Shown here: one piece after another, positions 16,036-26,669 of the stretch
Numbering within the stretch: position 1 is the first letter of the stretch
Layout: every line of letters begins with the position of its first letter
Origin: Smithella sp.
Lineage (GTDB): Bacteria > Desulfobacterota > Syntrophia > Syntrophales > Smithellaceae
DNA: 64,000 bases
Assembly (NCBI GenBank): GCA_007244375.1
Contig: SCVW01000016.1
Location: 62,001 to 126,000, forward strand
Reading direction: 5' to 3'
Program-made: the position numbers and the translations under genes
The notes under the pieces: generated by a model
Told to the model about the DNA's origin: nothing
Database searches by the model: none
The model's input: only the letters and a program-made list of their open reading frames with translations

Positions 16036-17268
16036 TCAAAAAAATTCTGAAAACATTTTTTTTGCCGTTCTTATCATTTTACCAAACACATTCGTTGTAT
16101 TTCTGTAAATCGAATCACCGCCCAACTGGTTATTTCCATATATAATCAAGCCGACACCTATGGCATGTGCCGGTGAGTTTACTATATCGGAAAGACCTCC
16201 GATACCGATAGGAATGCCTTTACGGGCCGGCATATCAAAGATTTGTTCGGCAAGTTCGGTGATACCGTACAAAAGCGACGTTCCTCCGGTCAAAACAACT
16301 CCGGCTGCCAGCAAATCTTCAAAACCGAACCGGACAACTTCCTTGTAAGCAAGATTTAAAATTTCCTCCATTCTCGGCTCCATTATCCGCCCGAGAATCT
16401 GACGCGATACTTCACGGTCTTCTCTGCCGCCCAGACTGGGTACGTTGATTGTTTCATCCTTGGGAATCATGGAAGTCAAGGCACATCCGTATTTCAGTTT
16501 AATTTTTTCCGCATCGCCCAGCGGTGTCCGCAAACCGGTGGAAATATCCGATGTGAGATAATTGCCTCCCACCGGCAATATCGCCGTATGTTTGATGCTG
16601 CCTTCGGAAAAAATGGTAACCGAAGTATTGGCTCCGCCAATATCAAGAAGAACTACTCCCAAATCTTTTTCGTCGGAACTTAACACCGCCTCACCTGCTG
16701 CCAATTGTTCCAGAACAACATCATCGATATCCAAACCTACCCTGTTGACGGATTTTACTATATCCTGGATAGCGGAAGTAGCACCGGTAACAATATGTAC
16801 TTTAGCCTCCAACCGGACACCGGACATTCCTATGGGATCTTTTATTCCCTCCTGACCGTCAATTACATAACTCTGCGGAAGAATGTGCATGATTTCCCTA
16901 CCTACGGGAATGGCAATGGCTTTGGCAGCATCAATCGCTCTTTGTACATCGCTTTCACTCACTTCCCTGCCTTTTATGGAGACTATGCTCAACGAATTCT
17001 GTCCCTTAATATGACTACCGGATATCCCGACGTAGACAGAGTTAATGCGGCATCCGGACATGTGTTCAGCTTCCTCCACCGCTGTTTTTATTGATTCCAC
17101 CATGCTGTCAATATTGACAACCGTTCCCTTCCTTATTTCCTTGTTTAGAGATGTTCCGACGCCAATTATGTTAATGCCGGTTTCGGTAACCTCTCCGACA
17201 ACAGCCGTGGTTTTTGTCGATCCGATGTCGAGTCCAACTATGACATTGCTTCTTTTTCCCATCAGCAT
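16036..17268 (-). CDS. ftsA: Cell division protein FtsA
   Basis: Actin-like ATPase of about 410 residues that tethers FtsZ to the membrane. Seen are the phosphate 1 loop VGLDIGSTKTTAVVGE, the SHS2 region (VYVGISGSHIKG), the phosphate 2 motif LLDIGGANTSVTIF and the adenosine motif VVLTGGTSLL. A C-terminal helix (KMIRTAKKMFSEFF) serves as membrane anchor. The ATG at 17268 is preferred because GAGG lies 5 bases before it; in-frame GTG 17274 and ATG 17262 are alternatives. Confidence 0.97.
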   Translation of the reverse strand: MLMGKRSNVIVGLDIGSTKTTAVVGEVTETGINIIGVGTSLNKEIRKGTVVNIDSMVESIKTAVEEAEHMSGCRINSVYVGISGSHIKGQNSLSIVSIKGREVSESDVQRAIDAAKAIAIPVGREIMHILPQSYVIDGQEGIKDPIGMSGVRLEAKVHIVTGATSAIQDIVKSVNRVGLDIDDVVLEQLAAGEAVLSSDEKDLGVVLLDIGGANTSVTIFSEGSIKHTAILPVGGNYLTSDISTGLRTPLGDAEKIKLKYGCALTSMIPKDETINVPSLGGREDREVSRQILGRIMEPRMEEILNLAYKEVVRFGFEDLLAAGVVLTGGTSLLYGITELAEQIFDMPARKGIPIGIGGLSDIVNSPAHAIGVGLIIYGNNQLGGDSIYRNTTNVFGKMIRTAKKMFSEFF

Positions 17269-17311
17269 TTTCACCTCGTTTTTAATTTTACCATTTAACA
17301 GACTTTCCTCT

Positions 17312-18166
17312 TCATATCAGATACTGCTGGCCGTTGACGTTCTGTTCCATATGGCCGGGAGCATTTTTGCGTTGCACTGTAACTTTTGATTCATCAGACA
17401 AGTCTATGCACAAATAGCCGTTTTTCATTCCTCGTTTTTCCAAATCCGCCATGATCATAGTTAACTGCCCCAGCTTTCTTTCGAAATCTTCCTTGCCCAG
17501 CTTTAAATAAAGGCCTGTATCGGAAATTAAGGATAACCCAAACACATCATCAATATGAATCTCGGAAATTGTACCCAGGTAAGCGTATTTGCCGGAACCG
17601 GTTATAGTGTGCAATAATTTAAGTGTATTTAAAAAAAGCGGGGATTCGGTTTTGTCTTTCACTGTGACACCTATAAATATCGGGAGATCTACTTCATCGC
17701 TCTTACCCAATCTTTTAAATACAAAACCTTCCCCGTCCATCAAATAAAAACCATTAGACTGTTTGACTAAAGCCAATGGATTCCTTTCTTCCACTTCCAG
17801 AACAAGTTTGTTCGGTAGTTCCCTGCCAACATAAACATTTTTCACCCATTGATTTAAAGTAACCCTGCGCACTACGGCATCCGTATTTATCGCCAATAGA
17901 TTTTGTGCAGGTTTTATGTCCGCTAACTCCAGGATATCCTTTTCTGTCAGTTCCTTTACGCCACGTACGGAAATTTCTTTTATTTTAAAATACGATCTGC
18001 TTATGAGAAAATTATACGTATAAACAAGAAAAATTGTCAGAAACGCAACAGTAACCAGCAATCCCAAAGCAGTAAAGAAATCTCTCGACATGCCGGAAAC
18101 CCGCCGACGCAGACGGTTTTTTTTCGCTTTCAGACCAGATTTTTTCAAATTAATTTTCTCCAACAA
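17312..18166 (-). CDS. ftsQ: Cell division protein FtsQ
   Basis: Bitopic divisome protein of 284 residues. A basic cytoplasmic N-terminus (KKSGLKAKKNRLRRR) is followed by one membrane segment (about 34-53), a POTRA domain (FKIKEISVRGVKELTEKDIL) and the FtsQ beta domain (RELPNKLVLEVEERNPLALV). Its start overlaps murB by 17 bases. The usual ddl gene between murB and ftsQ is absent here. Confidence 0.93.
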   Translation of the reverse strand: MLEKINLKKSGLKAKKNRLRRRVSGMSRDFFTALGLLVTVAFLTIFLVYTYNFLISRSYFKIKEISVRGVKELTEKDILELADIKPAQNLLAINTDAVVRRVTLNQWVKNVYVGRELPNKLVLEVEERNPLALVKQSNGFYLMDGEGFVFKRLGKSDEVDLPIFIGVTVKDKTESPLFLNTLKLLHTITGSGKYAYLGTISEIHIDDVFGLSLISDTGLYLKLGKEDFERKLGQLTMIMADLEKRGMKNGYLCIDLSDESKVTVQRKNAPGHMEQNVNGQQYLI

Positions 18167-19073
18167 TCACTACTTCTGTTTCCAATTTCACACCCTTTTC
18201 TTTTTCGGCTTTTGATTGAATAAGCGCAATCAGTTCCAAAACATCAGAAGCAGTGGCACTACCTCTGTTAACAATAAAATTGGCGTGCTTCGTCGATATT
18301 TGCGCGCCTCCCACACTCATTCCTTTCATTCCCATGTCTTCAATAAGTTTGCCGGCTATTTGCATGGGCAAATTTTTAAAAACGGATCCGGCATTAGGAA
18401 ATTCCAAGGGATGTTTTTTCTGTCGCCATTGCAGAATTTCATTTATTTTTTTCTTAATCTTCTCGCGTTCGCCTTTTTTCAGCTTGAATTGGGCACCCAG
18501 TATTATTGTGTCGGGAGGCAACAATGTCCTACGGTAACTGAAAGATATTTCTTCTCTCTTCATTGACTTGATACCACCTTCAGCGTCCAGCAAATATATC
18601 GCTTTTATAACATCTTTCATTTCTTTTCCGTAAGCTCCGGCATTCATCCATAGGGCGCCGCCCACAGTACCCGGGATACCGGCACAAAATTCCAGTCCTG
18701 TTAGTTCATTCGACACCGTCATATTGACAACCTTTACCAATGACGCGCCTGCCTGAGCAGAAATAAGATAACCTGCTTCCGGTGTATATTCGTAACCTAT
18801 TTTTTTCATCCCGGTCATCAGCAAAATTGCTCCCCTGTATCCGCCATCCCGTACAATAATATTGGTCAGATTACCTACCGGCAAAAAATTAATTTCTTTT
18901 TCTTTAAGCTTTTTTATAACTTCAACCAGTTGATCCTCATTTTTTATAAATACGAGAGCATCTGCATTACCGCCGACAGCAAGCGATGTATGCTGCGACA
19001 TCGGCTCATCGTATAATATTTTTCCGGCTATTACATCGCTCAGAACTTTTTTGATTTCATTTTTGCCGGTCAT
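18150..19073 (-). CDS. murB: UDP-N-acetylenolpyruvoylglucosamine reductase MurB
   Basis: FAD enzyme of 307 residues that makes UDP-N-acetylmuramate. Seen are TSLAVGGNADALVF and LPVGNLTNIIVRDGG (FAD binding), GLEFCAGIPGTVGGALWMNAG, and the late NAGSVFKNL with the general acid region. The short length and YRR motif (SYRRTLL) point to type II MurB. It overlaps murC by 17 bases and ftsQ by 17 bases. Confidence 0.95.
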   Translation of the reverse strand: MTGKNEIKKVLSDVIAGKILYDEPMSQHTSLAVGGNADALVFIKNEDQLVEVIKKLKEKEINFLPVGNLTNIIVRDGGYRGAILLMTGMKKIGYEYTPEAGYLISAQAGASLVKVVNMTVSNELTGLEFCAGIPGTVGGALWMNAGAYGKEMKDVIKAIYLLDAEGGIKSMKREEISFSYRRTLLPPDTIILGAQFKLKKGEREKIKKKINEILQWRQKKHPLEFPNAGSVFKNLPMQIAGKLIEDMGMKGMSVGGAQISTKHANFIVNRGSATASDVLELIALIQSKAEKEKGVKLETEVVIVGEN

Positions 19074-20484
19074 TTATTTTTATTTTCCCTGTTCTCAATT
19101 GCTTTAAGAAATTTTCGCCAATTTTATAAATACTGCCCGCTCCCAGGGTCAAAACAACGTCTTTTTCTTTTACTGTCTTTAGTAAGTATTTTATAATGTT
19201 TTCCGCATGTGAAATATATTTTACATGTTGCTGTCCGGTTTGTCTGATCGCTTCACACAGTGCAGCGGAATTAATTCCTGCAATAGGTTCTTCACTTGCC
19301 GGATAGATGTCATTGATAATCAATATGTCGACATTCCTGAAAGCTTTGGTAAATTCATCAAAGAGTGCTTTTGTTCTGCTATACCTGTGCGGCTGAAAAA
19401 CAACAATCAACCTGTCTTTCCATATTTGCCGCATAGCCGTCAGTGTCTCCTTGATTTCGGTAGGATGATGGCCATAATCATCAACCACCGTGATATTGTT
19501 TACCCTTCCTTTAACTTCCATGCGGCGTTGAACTCCCGAAAAGCTTTGCAGACCTTTCTTGATTGTTGCTGGATCAAGACTCAGCTCGCGTGCTACCGCT
19601 ATTGCCGCCAATGAATTATAAACATTAAACATACCGGGAACGGTTAATTCGATTTTACCTAAAACAGTTTCTTTATATACAAGCGTGTAACTTGTTTTTC
19701 TCTTTAAAAATTTTATTTCTCTGGCACTATAGTCCGCCGGTGATTCAATGCCGTAAGTTATCATCCTGCGCTTAATCAATGGAGCAATTTCCTGTACATA
19801 AATATTATCGTTGCAAATAACCGTGCAGCCGTAAAAGGGAACGATATTGGCAAATTTGAGAAATGCTTCTTTGATTTCAGTAATGTCTGCATAAAAATCC
19901 AAATGTTCGCGGTCGATATTTGTAATTACGGCAATTGTAGGCGACAGTTTTAAAAATGATCCGTCACTTTCATCCGCCTCCGCTACAATAACCTCTCCAT
20001 CGCCTAACCGGGCATTGCTGCCGATGCTGGCCAGTTTTCCCCCGATAACCATCGTTGGATCCAAACCGCCCCGTGCCAGAATCGTAGAAATCATTGAAGT
20101 TGTAGTAGTTTTGCCGTGACTACCGGAAACAGCGATGGAAAATTTCATTTTTAGAAGTTCCGCCAGCATTTCCGCCCGCGGAATTACCGGAACACCTCTT
20201 CTGTGTGCTTCCATAACCTCCGGGTTATTTGTCTTTACTGCTGTGGAAGTCACAACTACATCGGCATTACCAACGTTTTCCGCAGCATGTCCTATGACCA
20301 CATGCGCACCAAGTTTTTGCAATCGTTTCGTCATTTCCGAACGCTGAACATCTGTTCCGCTTATGTTGTAACCGAGATTAACAAGAACCTCGGCGATCCC
20401 GCTCATACCGATACCCCCGATTCCCACGAAATGGATGCATTTTACTTTATGTTGCATTGAACTGTTTCTTTTATCTGATTTCAT
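19057..20484 (-). CDS. murC: UDP-N-acetylmuramate-L-alanine ligase MurC
   Basis: Mur ligase of 475 residues adding L-Ala to UDP-MurNAc. Seen are the N-terminal IHFVGIGGIGMSGIAEVL, the ATP loop SGSHGKTTTTSM, the central NIDREHLDFY, and DDYGHHPTEI followed by FQPHRYSRT. Length is normal. Met10 (20457) is a possible alternative start. Confidence 0.96.
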   Translation of the reverse strand: MKSDKRNSSMQHKVKCIHFVGIGGIGMSGIAEVLVNLGYNISGTDVQRSEMTKRLQKLGAHVVIGHAAENVGNADVVVTSTAVKTNNPEVMEAHRRGVPVIPRAEMLAELLKMKFSIAVSGSHGKTTTTSMISTILARGGLDPTMVIGGKLASIGSNARLGDGEVIVAEADESDGSFLKLSPTIAVITNIDREHLDFYADITEIKEAFLKFANIVPFYGCTVICNDNIYVQEIAPLIKRRMITYGIESPADYSAREIKFLKRKTSYTLVYKETVLGKIELTVPGMFNVYNSLAAIAVARELSLDPATIKKGLQSFSGVQRRMEVKGRVNNITVVDDYGHHPTEIKETLTAMRQIWKDRLIVVFQPHRYSRTKALFDEFTKAFRNVDILIINDIYPASEEPIAGINSAALCEAIRQTGQQHVKYISHAENIIKYLLKTVKEKDVVLTLGAGSIYKIGENFLKQLRTGKIKINDRQK

Positions 20485-20519
20485 TTATACCGCCATTTTT
20501 TCTTAAGCTGTATGGGCTG

Positions 20520-21626
20520 TTAATTTTTCCCAACTATTAATTTGATACAGTTATCAACTATTGTTTTTGCCGCATCAATCCTGCTCAGTTTTAATGAATT
20601 TTCTTCCATCTGACGCAGTTTTTGCTCATTTCGCAAGAGTTCTTCAATCACACCAAATAATTTGCCACCGCCAAGTTCCTTCTGTTGAATCAGGATAGCC
20701 GCACCTGCGGAAGCCATGGCTTCTGCGTTTTTCAATTGGTGATCGTTTGCCGCCCAGGGATACGGAATTAAAATTGCCGCTTTGCCCGCTGCCGTAATCT
20801 CCGCAAGTGATGTGGCTCCAGCACGACAAATAATTATATCCGCATCCGCATAAGCACCGGCCATATCAATAATAAACGGTTCTACCTTTGCTTGAATTCC
20901 AAATTGTTCATAAGCCTTTGTCACTTCTTCCAGTTGCCTTGCACCGGTTTGATGTAAAACGTGAATCTTATTCTTTATACTTTGCATTTGCGGCAGCATA
21001 TCAATGATGCTCTTATTGATTGCTTCAGCTCCCTGCGATCCGCCGAAAACCAGCAACTGTTGATAATTTTTTTTCTCTTTCTCCTCACGGCGTTTTGCAG
21101 CAAGTGCAGCTCTAACGGGATTACCGCTGACAATAACTTTTGTTTGAGGGAAAAATGTCTGTGTTTGCTCATATGTTACAAATATCTTATCCGCAAAATT
21201 GCCCAGAATTTTATTAGTAATTCCCGGAATAGCATTCTGCTCCGCAATTGCTGTGGGTATACCCATGAAATGAGCAGCGAACACTGCCGGTCCTGAGGCA
21301 TAACCACCCACACCCACTACAATGTCAGGACGAAACTCTTTTAAAATACACCTTGATTGCCACATGCTCATAGGAATCTGATAAGCACCCCTTATCAATG
21401 CCTTGCCTCCCTGTCCTTTAACTCCTTCAACATCAATTTCCCTAAGTTCATAACCAAGCCGGCCAAGCAGTCTGCTTTCAATGCCTCTTTTTGTTCCAAT
21501 GAAAATAATTCCTGTTCTATTATCTCTTCTCAAAAATTCTTCAGCTATGGCAATTCCCGGGAACAGGTGTCCGCCTGTTCCTCCTCCTGCAATCGCAATA
21601 CGCCTTGTTGCTTCAGACAAATTCAA
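20520..21626 (-). CDS. murG: UDP-GlcNAc transferase MurG
   Basis: Membrane-associated GT-B glycosyltransferase of 368 residues that converts lipid I to lipid II. Seen are the G loop GGGTGGHLFPGIAIAEEF, VGVGGYASGP, TAIAEQNAIPG, LLVFGGSQGAEAIN, and the UDP-GlcNAc site ICRAGATSLAEI. The start is a TTG at 21626; a second TTG six bases on (21620) has a better-spaced AGGA. It lies between ftsW and murC. Confidence 0.95.
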   Translation of the reverse strand: MNLSEATRRIAIAGGGTGGHLFPGIAIAEEFLRRDNRTGIIFIGTKRGIESRLLGRLGYELREIDVEGVKGQGGKALIRGAYQIPMSMWQSRCILKEFRPDIVVGVGGYASGPAVFAAHFMGIPTAIAEQNAIPGITNKILGNFADKIFVTYEQTQTFFPQTKVIVSGNPVRAALAAKRREEKEKKNYQQLLVFGGSQGAEAINKSIIDMLPQMQSIKNKIHVLHQTGARQLEEVTKAYEQFGIQAKVEPFIIDMAGAYADADIIICRAGATSLAEITAAGKAAILIPYPWAANDHQLKNAEAMASAGAAILIQQKELGGGKLFGVIEELLRNEQKLRQMEENSLKLSRIDAAKTIVDNCIKLIVGKN

Positions 21627-21666
21627 ATCCTTTTAAACTATTTTAATTCACTCAACGTCTCTTCCA

Positions 21667-22770
21667 TCAAGTCTGAGTTGAAATATTCAACAAAATACCC
21701 GCCGCCGTCATGGTCATGATAAATGCAGTACCGCCATAACTCAAAAAAGGCAGCACTAAACCTTTCAATGGTATAAGTCCCATCACACCTGCAATATTTA
21801 TGAATGCTTCCATTGCAATTACCATGGTCAATCCGGCAGCCAATAATGTCCCGAAAAGATCGGGTGCCTTCAATGCAATCATAAAACCGCGAAAAGCAAA
21901 CACAGCAAACATGACTATTACAATAGTCACTCCAATAAAACCGCTTTCCTCCGCAATTATGGAAAGAATAAAATCGGTATGCGGTTCGGGCAAATAAAAT
22001 AATTTTTGCATACCGTCTCCTATTCCAACGCCAAAAGTTCCACCGGAACCGAATGAAAGCAGCGATTGAATAATCTGAAAACCTGTATTATTGGCATCTT
22101 TCCACGGATCTAAAAAAGCAGTCAACCGAGTCAATCTGTATCCTTTATACAGAATCAAAGCTACGCCGACCGGTATGAAAGCCGCAACCAAAAAGGATAG
22201 ATGCTTTATCCGAGCTCCGGCTATAAAAAGCATTAAAAGTAAGATCGCGGCAATAATCACAGCCGTACCGAAATCAGGTTCCAGTAAAATCAGCAAAATA
22301 GCAATAGAAGTAACCGTTAAAGGAACCAGAACTCCTTTGCTGAAATCCTTCAGTTGATGCGCCTTTCTGGTCAGCAAGTGCGCCAGAAAAATAACTACTG
22401 AAATTTTTACCAATTCAGTCACCTGAAAGGAAAAGCCTCCCAAATTCAACCAGCGAGTCGCCCCTCCACGTTTCAACCCCAAATGCGGTACCAGTAATAG
22501 CGAAAGCAGGATGAAAGATAATATCATTCCCGGATATGCCCATTTCTTTAACTGCGTGTAAGGAGTCCTGGTCATAATAATCATGACAGTCATCCCGACA
22601 AATACAAAGAAAAGCTGCTTTTTCAAAAAATATTGTCCATCCTTAAACTTTTCCAGCGCAATAATGGAACTGGACGAATAAATCATAGTCGTGCCCACAG
22701 TTACTAAAATCAAAGTAACTAACAGCAAAATAATGTCCGGAAATTTATCTTCTCTGAACGAAACATCCAT
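21667..22770 (-). CDS. ftsW: Lipid II polymerase FtsW
   Basis: SEDS-family peptidoglycan glycosyltransferase of 367 residues with about ten membrane segments. Seen are GGATRWLNLGGFSFQVTEL (including the catalytic region), LLEPDFGTAVII, LPEPHTDFILSIIAEESGFIG and LPFLSYGGTAF. It works with FtsI in septal wall synthesis. Its stop is adjacent to the murG leader, and its start follows the murD stop directly. Confidence 0.95.
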   Translation of the reverse strand: MDVSFREDKFPDIILLLVTLILVTVGTTMIYSSSSIIALEKFKDGQYFLKKQLFFVFVGMTVMIIMTRTPYTQLKKWAYPGMILSFILLSLLLVPHLGLKRGGATRWLNLGGFSFQVTELVKISVVIFLAHLLTRKAHQLKDFSKGVLVPLTVTSIAILLILLEPDFGTAVIIAAILLLMLFIAGARIKHLSFLVAAFIPVGVALILYKGYRLTRLTAFLDPWKDANNTGFQIIQSLLSFGSGGTFGVGIGDGMQKLFYLPEPHTDFILSIIAEESGFIGVTIVIVMFAVFAFRGFMIALKAPDLFGTLLAAGLTMVIAMEAFINIAGVMGLIPLKGLVLPFLSYGGTAFIMTMTAAGILLNISTQT

Positions 22771-24114
22771 TTAAAGATTTCTTACTACCTCCTTAAAGAA
22801 ATTGCCCCGTTCCTTATAATTGGCAAATTCATCAAAGCTGGCACAACCTGGTGAAAGTAAAATAACATCACCGGACCGAGCATTTTTATATGCGGTTTCA
22901 ACAGCCTCCTTTAATTTAGCTTCTTTCAATATCGGCACATTATTACCAATCAAAGATGCAATACGATCACGTGCTTCGCCAAACAGTATTACTTTTTTAG
23001 CTTTTGTTGACAGCATCGGTTTTAAAGTTTCAAAATTACCTTCTTTATCGCGGCCACCCAGAAGCAGAACTACGGGCTTATCAAACGTTTCCAGCGCCCT
23101 CAAAACGGATCCGACATTCGTTCCTTTGGAATCATCGTAAAACTTGACTGAGTTCTTCTTCCCGGCAAATTCAATTCGATGCGGTAATCCGCGGAAAGCG
23201 GTAATCGCATCAATGATAGTCTCCCTTGCGCAGCCGCAAAAACGCGCTGCCATTATAGAAGCCATGATATTTTCCACGTTATGTAATCCGGGAATCGAAA
23301 TAATGCTAAGAGGATATTTTTCTTCTTTCATTCCGGGCATTTTAAAAATCATATTATCGTTCTTAATGAATATCCCCTTTTGCAGGACATTCCTTGAACT
23401 AAATCTGGCAACTTTTGACAAGATGTCCCTGGATATTCCTTTCTGTGCCGGATCAGCGGCATTCAGAATCGCAAAATCATCTTTTGTTTGATTTGCAAAT
23501 ATCCTGGCTTTAATACGCCGATATTCCTCAAAAGAACCGTGATAATCAATATGATCACTGGTAATATTCAGAAGCACAGCAACAAACGGCCGGAATTTTC
23601 TTGTCCATTGGAGCTGGAAACTGCTGATTTCAGCAGCGATAAATTCCGCTTCCTGCAAACCGTCGGCATACTCAATTAAAGGGTTGCCTATATTTCCACC
23701 CACAAAAATTTTCCTGCCCGAACTTTTCAGAATTTCACCCAGTAATGTCGTTACCGTCGTTTTACCATTGGTGCCGGTTACAGCAATCATAGGAGTTTTT
23801 ATAAACCTGTAAGCCAGTTCAATTTCGCTGACAACAGGTATATTCTTTCTCAGCGCATCAACCAGTAATTCATTGTGAGGAGGCACACCGGGAGAAGGAA
23901 TAACCATATCCGCATCTTTTAGAATGTTTTTGTTATAGTTTCCGACTTCCAGCCATTTTGCTTTGGCAATTCCTTTAAAACCTTCGCCCCATTGATCAGA
24001 TGATTTTTCATCTGTAACCGATACTTTTACACCTCTTTCCCCCAGAAAGCCGGCAACAGCAATGCCTGTTTTACCCATGCCGATTACAACTATTTTTTTA
24101 CCGTTAAAATCCAT
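22771..24114 (-). CDS. murD: UDP-MurNAc-L-Ala-D-Glu ligase MurD
   Basis: Mur ligase of 447 residues. Seen are IVVIGMGKTGIAVAGFL, VTGTNGKTTVTTLLGE, the HRIEFAGKKNSVKFYDDSKG motif and LLLGGRDKEGNF, then LLSPGCASFDEF. It adds D-Glu to the muropeptide precursor. It directly abuts ftsW with no gap and lies 7 bases after mraY. Confidence 0.97.
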   Translation of the reverse strand: MDFNGKKIVVIGMGKTGIAVAGFLGERGVKVSVTDEKSSDQWGEGFKGIAKAKWLEVGNYNKNILKDADMVIPSPGVPPHNELLVDALRKNIPVVSEIELAYRFIKTPMIAVTGTNGKTTVTTLLGEILKSSGRKIFVGGNIGNPLIEYADGLQEAEFIAAEISSFQLQWTRKFRPFVAVLLNITSDHIDYHGSFEEYRRIKARIFANQTKDDFAILNAADPAQKGISRDILSKVARFSSRNVLQKGIFIKNDNMIFKMPGMKEEKYPLSIISIPGLHNVENIMASIMAARFCGCARETIIDAITAFRGLPHRIEFAGKKNSVKFYDDSKGTNVGSVLRALETFDKPVVLLLGGRDKEGNFETLKPMLSTKAKKVILFGEARDRIASLIGNNVPILKEAKLKEAVETAYKNARSGDVILLSPGCASFDEFANYKERGNFFKEVVRNL

Positions 24115-24121
24115 GGGTCCT

Positions 24122-25201
24122 CTATCGCAGTTTCAAGGTACTTATGGCCATTAAAGCCAATAAAATAGAAATAATCCAAAACCGTACAATCACCTTAGGT
24201 TCCGCCCATCCTTTTAATTCAAAATGATGATGCAAAGGAGCCATCCGCAGAATACGTTTCCCTCCGGTCATTTTAAAATAACCGACCTGAAAAATAACCG
24301 AAAAGGTTTCCACAACAAATATACCACCGACAATAGCCAGTAATATTTCCTGTTTGGTTAGAATCGCCACTGTTCCCAATGCTCCGCCAAGGGAAAGCGA
24401 ACCGACATCCCCCATAAAAATTTCTGCCGGATATGCGTTAAACCATAGAAAGCCCAAGCCTGCACCTACAAGAGCTCCGCAAAATACCGCCAATTCGCCT
24501 GCACCGCTAATATGAGCAACTCGCAGGTAATAAGCAACTTTCACGTTTCCGGCAAAATAAGCAAAAAGTAAATAAGTAGCAAAACAGATTATTGCGGGAC
24601 CTATGGCGAGACCGTCCAAGCCATCAGTCAGATTTACGGCATTGGCCGCGCCGACAATGATAAACGTAGAAAACAGAATATATCCCCAGCCCAGGTCAGG
24701 TAATATAGTTTTGAAGAAAGGAACCGTTATCTGCAAATTAAATTCAGGCTTCAAATAAAGTATGACACTGACGAACAAGGCAATTATAATTTCTGCGATC
24801 AGTCTTACCTTACTTGAAATACCCTTGGAACTTTTGCCGGTGAATTTACTGTAATCGTCAACAAATCCTATTAATCCATAACCGACTGTAACCAGTAATA
24901 TCAGCCAGACATAATTGATGGAAAGATTCGTCCAAAGCAAAGTGGAAATCACTACTGCAAAGATGATCAAAACTCCCCCCATTGTAGGAGTGCCTTTTTT
25001 GGTTAAGTGGCTTTGCGGACCATCCTCTCTGATCTGCTGCCCTATCTGCATTTCCTGCAGTTTCCGAATCATCCACGGACCGATTACCAGACAAATCAAG
25101 AGCGCAGTGATTGACGCAAATATCGTCCGGAAAGTTATATAACGAAATACATTAAAGAACGAAATCGTTGTGTGTAACGGATATAACAAATGGTAAATCA
25201 C
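24122..25201 (-). CDS. mraY: Phospho-MurNAc-pentapeptide transferase MraY
   Basis: Integral membrane transferase of 359 residues with about ten membrane segments that makes lipid I. Seen are [12 protein letters not shown], the DDYSKF aspartate pair, [28 protein letters not shown] and [13 protein letters not shown]. These are the full set of MraY signatures. Confidence 0.97.
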   Translation of the reverse strand: MIYHLLYPLHTTISFFNVFRYITFRTIFASITALLICLVIGPWMIRKLQEMQIGQQIREDGPQSHLTKKGTPTMGGVLIIFAVVISTLLWTNLSINYVWLILLVTVGYGLIGFVDDYSKFTGKSSKGISSKVRLIAEIIIALFVSVILYLKPEFNLQITVPFFKTILPDLGWGYILFSTFIIVGAANAVNLTDGLDGLAIGPAIICFATYLLFAYFAGNVKVAYYLRVAHISGAGELAVFCGALVGAGLGFLWFNAYPAEIFMGDVGSLSLGGALGTVAILTKQEILLAIVGGIFVVETFSVIFQVGYFKMTGGKRILRMAPLHHHFELKGWAEPKVIVRFWIISILLALMAISTLKLR

Positions 25202-25219
25202 TTTTTAATTCACTCCTGT

Positions 25220-26665
25220 TTAATGAACCGTTTTATTATCTCCGTTCGTTTTATCATCACCGAAATGATCGCATACTTGATTCACTATTTTTTCCATCTT
25301 CATTCCGCGCGAACCTTTTACCAAAATCCAGTCACCTTTTTTTAAATTTTCCTTCAAATAATTAATTCCGTTATCTTCATCAGAAAGAAAAAAAATGTTT
25401 TCCGGTAACAGTCCTCCTTCCATTGCTCCGGCGGCTGTCACCTTGGAAAAATCGCCTTTAAGAAAAAGAGCATTGATCCCTATAGTCGCTATCAGCATTC
25501 CTATTTTACGATGCATTTCTTCCGATTGCGTCCCCAACTCCAGCATGTCACCTAAGAATACGTAACCATTATGATTAACTTTTAAATCCTTCAGCGTCAT
25601 CAGCGCTTCCCTTACCGAAGCAGGATTGGCATTGTACGAATCATCCAAGAGAAAAGACCCGTTACGTAGTTTAATCATTTCCATGCGTCCGCTGAACGGA
25701 CGAAATTCCGCCAGACCTTCCGCTATCGTTTTGATGTCCACACCAACAGCAAAAGCTGCCGCTGCCGCCGCCATAGCATTATTAACATGATGAAGACCAA
25801 CGATTTTCATTTCCACTTTTTGCGTATTCTCACCGATGACTAAATTAAAACTCATTCCCTTGATGCCGTTGATTTTAATATCCCTGACCGTAATATCGGC
25901 ATTAGGACTCATACTGAAAGTAACTTTTCGGCCGGTCCATCTTTCAGCACAAAAGGTAACTGCTTCATCATCCATATTAACAATGATAGTTCCCGAAGGC
26001 GACATGTTTAGAAATAAATCCCCTTTTTCCTTCCGGACAACATTTACGGAGCCAAATCCTGTCAGATGTGCCGGGCCGATGTTAGTAATCAAGCCTATAT
26101 CCGGTGCGGCAATCTGCGTGAGTCTCCTTATTTCGCCACGTATATTCGTACCCATTTCCAAAACAGCCAATTCATGTTGTTCTGTAAGACGAAATATCGT
26201 CTGGGGCAATCCAATCAAATTGTTTAAGTTCCCTTCGGTTTTTAAAATATTTTTCTTCCGTCCTATAATTGCCGCAACCATTTCCTTGGTTGTTGTTTTC
26301 CCGGAAGATCCTGTTAATCCGATTACGGTAACGGGAAAACGCTTTCTCCATTCATGAGCCAGATCACCCAGCGCGATTAAAGTATCGGCAACCTCAATCA
26401 CAGCAACACTTTTATCCGTCAGATCTTTACTGACTTTTGAATCACTGACTATAACGCCGGTAGCTCCCTGTTGCATTGCTTGCTTTACAAAATCATGTCC
26501 GTCAAACTTTTCTCCTTTCAATGCGACAAAAAGATTCCCTTTTTTTACCAGACGGGAATCAGTGGAAATACCATAAAATGTTTTCTCCGAAGCCCCGGCA
26601 ATTAAATTCCCGGTAGTAGCCTTTAACACGTCATCTAATAAAAATTTTGGCGAATCATAATTCAT
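25220..26665 (-). CDS. murF: UDP-MurNAc-tripeptide D-Ala-D-Ala ligase MurF
   Basis: Mur ligase of 481 residues. Seen are the N-terminal FYGISTDSRLVKKGNLFVAL, the ATP loop GLTGSSGKTTTKEM, NIGPAHLTGFGS, GRMEMIKLRNGSFLLDDSYN and VFLGDMLELG. It completes the cytoplasmic pentapeptide precursor. It starts 4 bases after the murE stop. Confidence 0.96.
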   Translation of the reverse strand: MNYDSPKFLLDDVLKATTGNLIAGASEKTFYGISTDSRLVKKGNLFVALKGEKFDGHDFVKQAMQQGATGVIVSDSKVSKDLTDKSVAVIEVADTLIALGDLAHEWRKRFPVTVIGLTGSSGKTTTKEMVAAIIGRKKNILKTEGNLNNLIGLPQTIFRLTEQHELAVLEMGTNIRGEIRRLTQIAAPDIGLITNIGPAHLTGFGSVNVVRKEKGDLFLNMSPSGTIIVNMDDEAVTFCAERWTGRKVTFSMSPNADITVRDIKINGIKGMSFNLVIGENTQKVEMKIVGLHHVNNAMAAAAAAFAVGVDIKTIAEGLAEFRPFSGRMEMIKLRNGSFLLDDSYNANPASVREALMTLKDLKVNHNGYVFLGDMLELGTQSEEMHRKIGMLIATIGINALFLKGDFSKVTAAGAMEGGLLPENIFFLSDEDNGINYLKENLKKGDWILVKGSRGMKMEKIVNQVCDHFGDDKTNGDNKTVH

Positions 26666-26669
26666 CGAT